A stretch of 64,000 nucleotides of DNA, from the NCBI GenBank assembly GCA_017311315.1, contig CM029654.1, forward strand, positions 6,455,382 through 6,519,381, read 5' to 3'. Source of the stretch: Dendrocalamus latiflorus. Taxonomy: Eukaryota; Streptophyta; Magnoliopsida; Poales; Poaceae. Under the pieces are notes generated by a model. The model was not told the origin of the DNA, did no database searches, and was given only the letters and a program-made list of their open reading frames with translations. Of this stretch, positions 23,845-33,100 are shown piece by piece (within the stretch, counting starts at the first letter, position 1; each line of letters begins with the position of its first letter). Made by a program: the position numbers and the translations under genes.

Positions 23845-24690
23845 TATAAAAGGAATGGGGGGAGGAATTAGGGTTTCCTCCCCCAAACCCTAGCCGCCGC
23901 TCTGCCCATTAGGGGCCGCCGCCGCCGCCTGCCCTTGGGGGCGCCGCCGCCGCCGGCCGCTTGGGGCGCTGCCACCGCCGGCCGCCTCCTCCCCGCCGCC
24001 AGGCACTCCGCCGCCTCGGGGCGCCGGGCACTGCCGTCGCGGGCCGCCACGGGTGTCGCCGGCCGCTGGGGTCGCCGGCTCGGGTAGGCCGTGGTGCGCG
24101 CCGCCGGCCGGGCCGGGGCCCCCACCTCGCCGATCCGGGCCGCCGGCTGGAGAACGTCGCCCCGGACGCCGCCGGTCACGGTCACCGCCGGCCGAGGACC
24201 GTTTCGGGCTTGGTCGCCGCCGGCCGGGATCCGCCTCGGGCTTGGGCGCCGCCGGCCGGGAGCCGCCTCGGGCTTGGGCGTCACCGGCCGTGAGCCGCCT
24301 GCTCGGGAGCCGCTGGCCGCGTGTGTGCCGTGCCGCGCTGGGCTGCGTGCCGCTCCGGGCCGCTGGCCGCAGGTGCTGCGTCGCCGCGCCAGGCTCGCCG
24401 GCCGCGTTGTGCCGCGCCGTGCCGCGTGCCGACCGCACCTCGCCGGGAAGGCCGCCACGCACCGTCGGATGCTGCGCCGGCCGCGCCGTGGGAAGCCTCG
24501 GGCGCCGCGCGCCACTGCCGAGCCTGCCGCGCCGTGGGGAGCATCGGGCCGGGCCGCGGCGGACCGCGCCATGAGGACGCGTGCGCCGGCCGCGCCGCGT
24601 CGGGAGCCGACTCGCCGGCGGCCGTGCCCCTCCGCGCTGAGCGCCGGCCGCCGGGACGCGCCGTGCTTCGCCTTCCTCTTTTCTTGATTC
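23845..24690 (+). other. GC-rich leader block with antisense promoter-like head
   Basis: On the plus strand (antisense to the retrotransposon) TATAAAAG at 23845-23852 is followed after about 30 bp by AAACCCTA (telo-box, 23885-23892) and about 800 bp of very GC-rich sequence with many GCCGGCC motifs. This is the layout of a grass promoter and first exon. Open frames on both strands are Arg/Pro/Ala-rich and not convincing proteins. It sits inside the copia leader, so it may be a captured host segment. Confidence 0.4.
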
Positions 24691-24795
24691 AAGAACATCC
24701 AGGAATGCTATGTGGTTCTCGTCTCTGTTTGCACTTGTGTAGATGGTTTGGCGTGTTTTTGTTGCTCGATTTGGAGAGAAACGTGACTGATAACG

Positions 24796-24986
24796 TGTTG
24801 TGAGAGAATATTGAGACAAGTGTTTGAGGGAAAGATTGCTTATCATTCATTAGACTTCAATCTGTACATGTTGATACATATATATAGATGATCATGGGGT
24901 GGCTTGAATAGATGTCTGTATAGAGAAGACATCTGTACATAGAGGCACCTATACATTTGGGCACCTGTTACTTTTTGTATGTAACA
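24796..24986 (-). repeat. 5' LTR of the copia element
   Basis: 191 bp, identical to the 3' LTR, followed by the target duplication GTCCC. Just inside it the minus strand reads CGTTATCAGTCACG, possibly a divergent primer-binding site; this is uncertain. Confidence 0.95.
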
Positions 24987-26613
24987 GTCCCAACGGCCGC
25001 CCGCCGACGGCATCGCCTCGGCCGCGTCATTCCTGAGATGCAAATGTCGAGGGCCGCGGCATCAAGCGAACAGAGGCATGAGATTTTATCTGATGACTGG
25101 TACGCTTGACAGCCATACAAGAAGAAAAATGACAATTTTTGATGCAGGTTTCTCTTTTTTTTTCCAAAATGAGGTGAAAAATATCAGCCACCTGCACTAA
25201 CATCGATCGTTCGTTCCAGCCTCTTCAAGGAAATTACAGTCATGTGGACACAAGGTGCGTTCTGAAGATGTATTCTGCTTCATAAATCGGCGGGACAGGC
25301 AATGAATAATTGATATTTTGTTTTATTAGAATTTGTATTTGTGAAAATTCTGGTTGATAAACTTCTGTGCTTGAGTTTTTAGGATGGCTAAACGACCACG
25401 TATGGTTTCAACTACGGATGGTAGTCTGATCGGTCTTATGTTGACTGGTTCGATCGGCCTTACGATGGCTGATTCGATTGGTCATGTGATGGATAGTCCG
25501 ATCGTCAGGTCCGAACAACAGGCGTCGATCACAGTACTTCGACCACGGCAAACTTCAACCATGTCTAACTTTGACCACGCTTGATTTCGACCACAGCAGA
25601 CTTCGACCACGTCCGGTTTCGGCCACGGCAAATTGGCCATGTCACATCGACCACAGAATGACCTTACTTGGTCGATAGTGGTAACTTATAGTACTTTTAG
25701 ATGGGCATAGCTACAGTACTTTTTGATGCTCGTAGCTACAATGCTTTTCGATGGTCTTAGCTGTAGTGTTTTTCCATGGTCGTAACTACAGTGTTCGATC
25801 GATGATTGTAGACTTTACTGGTCAGTACTCAATAGCCGTAGACTTTACTGGTCGGTGGTCTTAGACTTTGTAATCGGTAGTCGTAGACTTTACGGTCGGA
25901 AGTTGAAGACTTTATGATCGGCTGCCATGGGCTTCACGGTCTGTACTCATAGAGTTCATGGTCGATACGAGTGCTTTAACTATTGCTATCTTCGAGTATT
26001 TGTGTTAGACCAGCAGTACGACTGGATGGTGGTGATCAGTGAACAGTACTCGAAGGATTCAGTACGCGAAAGATGGTGGTACTCGGTAGTTGGAAGGACT
26101 CGGTACTTGGTAGTCGGATGGACACGGTACTCAAAAATTGGTATGTGATTGGTACTCATGGATAGTAGTCTGTGTAGTACTCGGTGATCAATGGTGCATC
26201 AAATGGTTGGAGATTGGTAGTCGTAGACTTAGCGATCTGGTGCTTTAGTCGTAGCGATTGGTACTCGGTAGTCGGTACTCGATGGTTCTATGATCAGTAG
26301 CAATGCTTGTTATTCCCGAGTGTTCTGAGCGATGTATTTCCTGAGTACTTGTGTTCGAGTACTCGATGAGCTAGCGACCGGTCTTGCATGTTATAACCAG
26401 TCATAATGAGTGATATGATGTTGGTGTTTTGGATAGCGATAGAATTAGTGGTCGTGATGAGTTGTCTAAAGTTGATTTCTGGAAAGCGATGGATATTTTG
26501 GTCGTGGATGACCTGTTTGGTGTTCATAGATGTTGAAGGTGTGGTTTGAGTGTGTGTGCTGATGACGGTCAAGTTATAGAACTTGTGCCGGAAAAACGTT
26601 ACTTGGTCTTTGA
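24987..26613. repeat. Degenerate short-repeat tract
   Basis: After about 400 bp of unassigned sequence, 25530-25670 holds diverged units of TTCGACCACGGCAAAC, and 25680-26330 holds units of GGTCGTAGACTTTAC, GGTAGTCG and GTACTCGG. The two motif groups are partly reverse-complementary. The open frame at 25384-25584 is in this tract and is not a credible gene. It may be the eroded body of another retroelement. Confidence 0.45.
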
Positions 26614-27650
26614 TGTGTAGGTTGGCGTGGAGGCGGTCATGGTTGGTGACGAGGAGGACTAGAACTAGGATGGGAAATCTGAGATTTAGACAGTCAAGGA
26701 TGTCACACAAGGTGGTCGGGCTCACGCTGGAGCACGTGGAGATCAAAGATAATGATTCGTGGAAAAGCTACAGGCGGTGTGGTCCCGGAGGCTTCGACTT
26801 GTGAGGATGATGTGTGAAAGAGATACGGAAGGTGCGGTTCCGGAGGCTTCGACACGTGATGATGATGTGTGATGAAGATACAGGAGGTGTTGTCCTGGAG
26901 GCCTCGTCATGTGATGAGATTGAAATAGTATGGAAGGAGTCTGTATTGGGAAGAATTAGAGTTTGGTTAAAACCTGTGTTTAGAAGGATTTCGAATCCCT
27001 TGATTTTCAGAAGAGATAGGATTACATGTCCAGGTTGTTAAGGATACGGTTTGATATGTCCATTTTTGAGATAAACACGGTTTAGAGCTCTAGCATATAA
27101 AAATAGGGGAAAGACTAAAGGTTTAGCCATGGCTTTCGAAGGCTTTTTATGCTAGAGATTTTAGGGGTGCTGTGAGGGCGTTTTGTATCCACAGAACATG
27201 ATCCAGATGTAATAGATTAGATCGATTCCAAGAAAAGTTACTCAATATTGGCGATGTGTTTTTTGAGTATCGATTTCATGTGTCCTCATCAGTGTGCTAT
27301 CACATCACGATCGTGCGATCTATGAGCATGGTGTCTTCGGCTATCGAGTCAATCCAACCGACCAGAGCACAGTGTTGTCTTCGGCGTGTTCTGGTTCGAG
27401 CGGTCGAAGCGTTCGAGCGACTGAAGCTTTCAAGCGGTGGGAGATTTCGACTACGTGAAAAGCATAGAGTAAGTGGTCAAACGAGTGGTTGGAACCTTTA
27501 TCGAACACGTGCGAGTGATCTAGCATCTTACGGTCAAAATCTACAACTATTAAATTTATATTGCTTTTCTTCTGGGTTGAGATTTGTTTTCAAGTATTAA
27601 AAAGTGAAGGCAATCATTCGCCCTCTTTGGTTGCGTCATATGATCCTACA
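26614..27650 (+). repeat. 5' LTR of the gag-only element
   Basis: Starts near TGTGTAGGTTGGCGTGGAGG and ends TGATCCTACA; carries TATAAAAA at 27096-27103. Many substitutions against the right copy show it is old. Confidence 0.65.
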
Positions 27651-27652
27651 AG

Positions 27653-27664
27653 TGGTATCGGAGC
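27653..27664 (+). promoter_or_regulatory. Primer-binding site
   Basis: TGGTATCGGAGC, two bases past the 5' LTR, differs at one position from the common TGGTATCAGAGC site for initiator tRNA-Met. Confidence 0.75.
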
Positions 27665-27672
27665 TAGTTGTG

Positions 27673-28745
27673 ATGGCATTAGAGAGGTATGTGAACCGCC
27701 CCTATGCTAGATGGTATTGATTTTGTTTTTTAGAAGTGATGATGCAAGCGTACATTAAGGCTCAGGGTAGTGATGTTTGGAATAAAGTTTCTAAACCTTA
27801 TGACGTTCCTGTTCCTGTTACGAATCTAAATAAAACAGATATTGATTTAAATGCTCAAGCTTGTAACTTGTTGTTTCAAGGAATCTCTCGCAAATAATTT
27901 GATTGTATAGCTCATTAATTCTGCGCACTTAATTTGGAAACCTCTTTGCGATTATCATGAAGGAACGACTAAGACCAAGAAAGTGCATTAAAATCTGAAT
28001 CAAAAAGAGTATTCTACTTTTGCTATGAAACCTGGTGAATCTATTGATGATCTTTTTTACTTGGTTTGAGAAAGTCTTGAGTGATTTGCATGGTGTTAAT
28101 ATTACTCCTACTAATGAAGATATTGTAACTAAAATGTTGAGATCTTTAGGTTCTGAGTGGTTAATGGTTGTCAGACTATTAATCAAGCTGTTGATTTAGG
28201 TACTTTAACCATAAATAATCTTTATTCTAAATTAAAAACCTATAAGATAGAAACATTGCTATCTAAGATTGAGAAATCTTCATCTTTAGCACTTGTAACT
28301 AACCCTATACAGGCTGCTTCATCGAGTACTTTGTCGTGTGGGTCTTTGTTTGCTCTGTCTTCTTTTTCAGAGGAACAATTCGAGCAGCTCCCTGAAGACG
28401 ACATGGTATTGATCTCCTCGCGTGTAAACAAGGCACTTAACAACATGAGGTGAGGAGGTGCTTCAGATTCGATCAGATGCTTTGAGTGTAGTGAGCCAGG
28501 CCACATTAAGATGGATTGTCCAAAACTCAAGGGGAAGGAGATCAAAGAAGACAAGAATTATTATCGTTAGACATCCAAGAACATCAACATCAAGGGTGGC
28601 AATTTCCGTCACAAGATTTCTGAACAGATCGTATCGGTCCTTGAGTGTCTTGATTTGAATGATGTGGAATATGATAGTTGTGACGACGTTGACCACGACA
28701 ATGATGAGACTAAAGGTAAGAAAAAGAAGAACGTCGGTTTCATGG
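27673..28745 (+). pseudogene. Copia-type gag relic
   Basis: The ATG at 27673 gives MALERYVNRP, then the frame shifts; the next frame reads PMLDGIDFVF to a stop, followed by YIKAQGSDVWNKV, SAHLIWKRLCDYHEGTTK-like and EKVLSDLHGVNITPTNEDIV pieces. The zinc knuckle CFECSEPGHIKMDC (CX2CX4HX4C) lies near 28475-28520. Several stops and shifts occur. The protein is the capsid/nucleocapsid part of a copia-like gag and is non-functional. Confidence 0.7.
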
Positions 28746-28748
28746 GCA

Positions 28749-29789
28749 TGTGCAGGTTGGCGTGGAGGCGGTCATGGTCGGTGACAAGAAGGACCAGAAC
28801 TAGGGTGGGGAATCTAAGGTCCAGGTGGTCGAGGATCACCGCACGCGAGGTGGTCAGGCTCACGCTGGAGCACGTGGAGATCAAAGGTGGTGATTCGTGG
28901 CAAAGCTACAGACGGTGCGGTTTCGAAGGCTTCGACACATGAGGATGATGTGTGAAGGAGATACAGGAGGTGCGGTCCCCGAGGCTTTGACACGTGATGA
29001 TGATGCGTGATGAAGATATATGAGGTGCTGTCCTGGAGGCTTCGCCATGTGGTAAGATTTGAAATGTTATGGAAAGAGTTCGTAACTGGAAGAATCTGTG
29101 TTTGGTTAAAATCAGTGTTTGAATGTGTTTCGGGTCCCTTTATTTTTTAGAAGAGATAGGATTACGTGTCCAGATTATTAAGAACACGATTTGAGATGTT
29201 CATGTTTGAAGTGAACATAGTTTAGAGCTCTAACATATAAAAGCAGGGGAAAAACTAAAGGTTTAGCCATTGCTTTCGGAGGCTTTTTATGCTAGAGATT
29301 TTAGGGGCGTCGTGAGGGCGATTTATATCCACAAAACATAACCCAAAAGTAATAGATCAGATCGATTCTAAGAAAAGTTAGTCGGTATCGGCGACGTGTT
29401 TTCTGAGTATCGTTTTCCTATGTCTTCGTCGATGTGCTATCGCATCACAATCGTGCAATCTACGAGTACGGTGTCTTTGGCCGTTGAGTCAATCCAACGA
29501 TCAAAGCACGATGTTGTCTTCGGCGTGTTCTGAATCGAGCGATTGAAGCGTTCGAGCAGCTGAAGTTTTTGAGCGGTGGGAGATTTTGATTACATGAAAA
29601 GGATAGAGTAAACGGTCGAACAAGTGGTCAGAACCTCCATCGAACACGTGTGAGCGATCTAGCATCTTGCGGTCAAAATCTACAACTGCTAAATTTAGAT
29701 TGCTTTTCTTATAAGTTAAGATTTGTTATCAGGTACCAAAAAGTAAATGCAATCATTCACCCTCTTTAATTGTGCCATATGATCCTACA
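28749..29789 (+). repeat. 3' LTR of the gag-only element
   Basis: Diverged copy of 26614-27650, with TATAAAAG at 29236-29243. The left edge is preceded by a purine-rich run near 28712-28731. Confidence 0.65.
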
Positions 29790-30193
29790 CAGATGAAGCC
29801 AGATGAAACCACATGATCCCATATAACACGACATTGCCATTAAAGAAGGGTACTCCATACAGTCTGAGAGCATAAAACATAATCGCCACGGCAAGTAAGA
29901 ACATGCCAAGTTTTGGAATCAAAACTCATTCCTGCAGTGAATTTCGTTCATGGGGAAGATGGAAGTTCTACAAAATGAAGGATACAAGACAGTTTTTAAC
30001 CTATGTGAACCCTTCTGGGTTGATCATTCTGTATAAATGTAGCATGTTCAAAACTTCTAAAGATGAACTTGCTCTATTATTATGCATTCATCAAGCGCCT
30101 CCGAAGAAAAATGAGCCCCTCCAGAACGATGAGACATAAATTACTGGTGTACTACAGAACAATTTTTGTCAACTTATTACACTGCAGCAACTC
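29790..30193 (-). other. DiT1 3' untranslated and flanking region
   Basis: Sequence downstream of the DiT1 stop on the minus strand, up to the LTR element. An open frame at 29903-30139 on the other strand has no recognised product. No clear AATAAA is seen; AATAAT near 30080 could serve. Confidence 0.4.
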
Positions 30194-33100
30194 TCAATAA
30201 AGCCCCAAAAATTTCCACCAAAATGTACCAACAACTCCCCATATCACAGCATTAATTGCGGCTGTTGTAAAACCCAGCTTGAATACATCAGGAAGGTCAA
30301 CATACCCCGCTGCACAAGGAAATCAACAGGTAATTGGTAAAATGATAAATAATGAGTAAGTCCATTTTACAACTATTAACTAGAGTCTCAGTCTGATTTT
30401 CAACCTCCAACTTTAAAACCGTTTACTTTTCATCTTTGAAATGTTAAAACCATTCATAATACAATATTCACACAAAACCGCTCTGGTTTGATCTGACGTG
30501 GTAGTAGTTTAGTTTCAATGGTCCACTTTACAACCCTTAACTATACCCTTGGTCCGATTTTCAACCTTCAACTGTTCACTTTTCACCCCATAACTACTAA
30601 AACCGATGCAAAACACAACCTTCACACGAAACCACTCTGGTTTAATTTCGACTTGACGGTGGTTTTAGCTTCAATGGCATCCTAATGGACAATGCATGCT
30701 AATGTGGTATCCTAATAAATAACATGAGTTGATGTGGCCTCGCCTCTCAGCAATACTTTTATCAAATCTGGAAAAAAAATAAAATAAAAAGGAAGGGCCC
30801 ACTAGTCAACCTCTGTCCTAATTCCTCTTCTCAAAACCGTACGCGTCACATCGTGTTCCAAAACCTCCTCCCTCATATCCCCAAATTAATTTGAGTTTTA
30901 TGTTAACAATTGCTCATAATCAAAGTGCTTCTTCAATGCTATCAAGCTTCTCCGCCGTGGTTCGTCGCGACTGGTGATAATCCATCCGATTCCTTTGTAC
31001 ACAAATATCATCTATTCCTCATCTATCTTTCGACATGTTCATTTTTGTCTCTCTTCCACCATAATGTTGTCACCTCCATGACCTGACCGCCACCATCACC
31101 CGCCAGTCTGCTACTATTGCCTACCCAACACAACGTGCCCCTACCCAAACCACCATCAATATAATGTTCCTTATATCGCGAGCATTCCATTTTGCCCTCA
31201 CCCGTGCCTCTCTACCACCCAACCACTGAAGCCATGCCTAGCCCGCCACCTTCTAGAGCTCTTCATCCATGTCTTTCTCTGTTGAAATCACTTATGAAAC
31301 CAACATAGGGTTGAAAATGAATTGTTTTAATAGTTCAAAGATAGAAAGTAAACCGTTTTGAAGTTAAAGGTTGAAAATTAGACAAGTCCAAAGTTAGAGT
31401 CATAAAGTGAACTTGTTCCCTTATGAAACCAACGTAGGGTTGAAAAATAAACGGTTTTGAAGTTGGAGATTGAAAATCAGACCGAGGGCATAGTTGAGGG
31501 TTGTAAAGTGGACTTGTTCCAAATAATAAAGACCTAAATTCCCAATATGACAAACTGATAGTCAAATAAACCAAACGATTTTATTCAATTGTCCATTTAT
31601 ATGCATTGGCTTGTGGTTTTATTTCTTTATTAGGCTCAGAACTTCAATGTTGTTCTACTCAAAGATATGAAGGTAACTATCGATCTCAAAAAAAAAAGTA
31701 AGGTAGTTATCAAATACACTCGCAATACCTAGTGAAATATTGGTTATGTACTTTTCTTAAAAAAAATAAATTCAAATAACAGTGCAAAATATCAAAGAAT
31801 GGTTTGACAAAATGTGTGTTTTTTTAGTAACATTGCAATACCAAACAAAATTCTATCAGTTGATGGACTGCCCTATGCATCTACTTTGGAGGCTGGGAGA
31901 AGAAACAAGTAGGGAATGTAAGATACAAACATGATGGCTTGCTTCTGAACATGGAGAAAAAAATTGAATTCAAGTAGGTGGACAAGTAAAATTACCTCCG
32001 TAGTATACAGCAGACTGCCCACTACTATAATGTGTTAGTGCACCAAAGAGATTTGAATTGTATGTCAGAGCAAGTGCCGACAGTACAGCAGGAACACCAG
32101 CTGCTAAATGCATGGCAAGGAATGCCGAGTATAAAGCTCCAACATGTGCAGTTTGGCTTGCGAATAGATAGTGAATAAAGAAATAGGAGGCCTGAAGAAC
32201 ACCAAATGCCGCAGGCCAACTCAATGAGAAAGACTGGAGAACCTTGGCAACACAATTTGACATCCATGATACAATCTCGAGATTAGTAAGTTGCCCTGCC
32301 ATTCCAACTAGAATTGCAAACCATGCTAAGGTGTCCCATGCAGACTTTTCATTCAAGCAATCATCCCAGTTCAGCACCCCAAGCAGAAGAAGAAGTGAGA
32401 GCCCAATCATAGCAGCAACAACACTTGACACACCGATAGCATCCCTGCACAACAAATTGTATAACAGATTATACAGAGGCTGCATTTATACCAACACCCA
32501 AAGAAGTACACATTTCTGTTTATTTCTCAAAACAGGCAAAAACGTTATTAACAATAGGGAAATAAGAATAACTCTTAATTCAGGTTGCATTTTTAGCATT
32601 CTGAAGCAATTCTGTTGATGTTTTACTTTCCTACTTCTGATCTTGGTCACCAATTACCATACTGCATCTTAAGACAATATGTACTAAAATCTGTAGTGTA
32701 TGGAAAGTGACAGTCAAGCATAAAGATTTTGGAAACAATCCAGCACAAAATCAGTACGCATTAGAAAGAAACATAACAGTAGTTGGAAACTTGGAACAAT
32801 GATGTCATAAGAAACAGAACTTACTGGATCTCCTGTTTTAGTTACTATTTGGTTGAATCTTTGCTTGTGTGCAAATGTCAACAAGGTGCAAGCAAAGAAT
32901 AAGCTGCTATTTCAGAAAACTAAATCTTTAAATCATGTGGAACCTTTTGCAAACAGAAAATTTGAAACATCTCGATAGTCGTAATTGGAAGGAACACTGT
33001 ACTAATTTCACACTAGTACAGAGTATGATATATACTACAACTACTAAGGCAGCAGGCAGCAGCCATAAAAGTACTTGTTCTGTGTATATTATGTGTCTCC

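Larger units (their letters stand above)
17668..24986 (-). mobile_element. Ty1/copia retrotransposon, recent insertion
   Basis: Two 191-bp LTRs (17668-17858 and 24796-24986) read identically along their whole length and begin TG and end CA on the minus strand. A 5-bp target duplication GTCCC flanks the element at 17663-17667 and 24987-24991. The gene order on the minus strand is gag, protease, integrase, reverse transcriptase, RNase H, which defines Ty1/copia. The right LTR is the 5' LTR. Perfect LTRs imply a recent insertion, yet gag-pol is broken in several places, so this copy was probably moved by proteins supplied in trans. Confidence 0.95.
26614..29789 (+). mobile_element. Gag-only LTR retrotransposon
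   Basis: Two long LTR-like blocks of about 1.04 kb (26614-27650 and 28749-29789) are clear but diverged direct copies, both ending ATGATCCTACA. A primer-binding site follows the first. Between them only a gag relic is found; no pol motif is present. No matching 5-bp target duplication was seen (left TTTGA, right CAGAT), so the left boundary may be off or the site has decayed. Its right end lies about 400 bp past the DiT1 stop codon. Confidence 0.7.

Noticed and set aside
23890..24846. 318-residue minus-strand open frame in the copia leader
   Set aside because: It crosses the LTR boundary and the GC-rich block; the product is a composition artefact and similar frames exist on the other strand.
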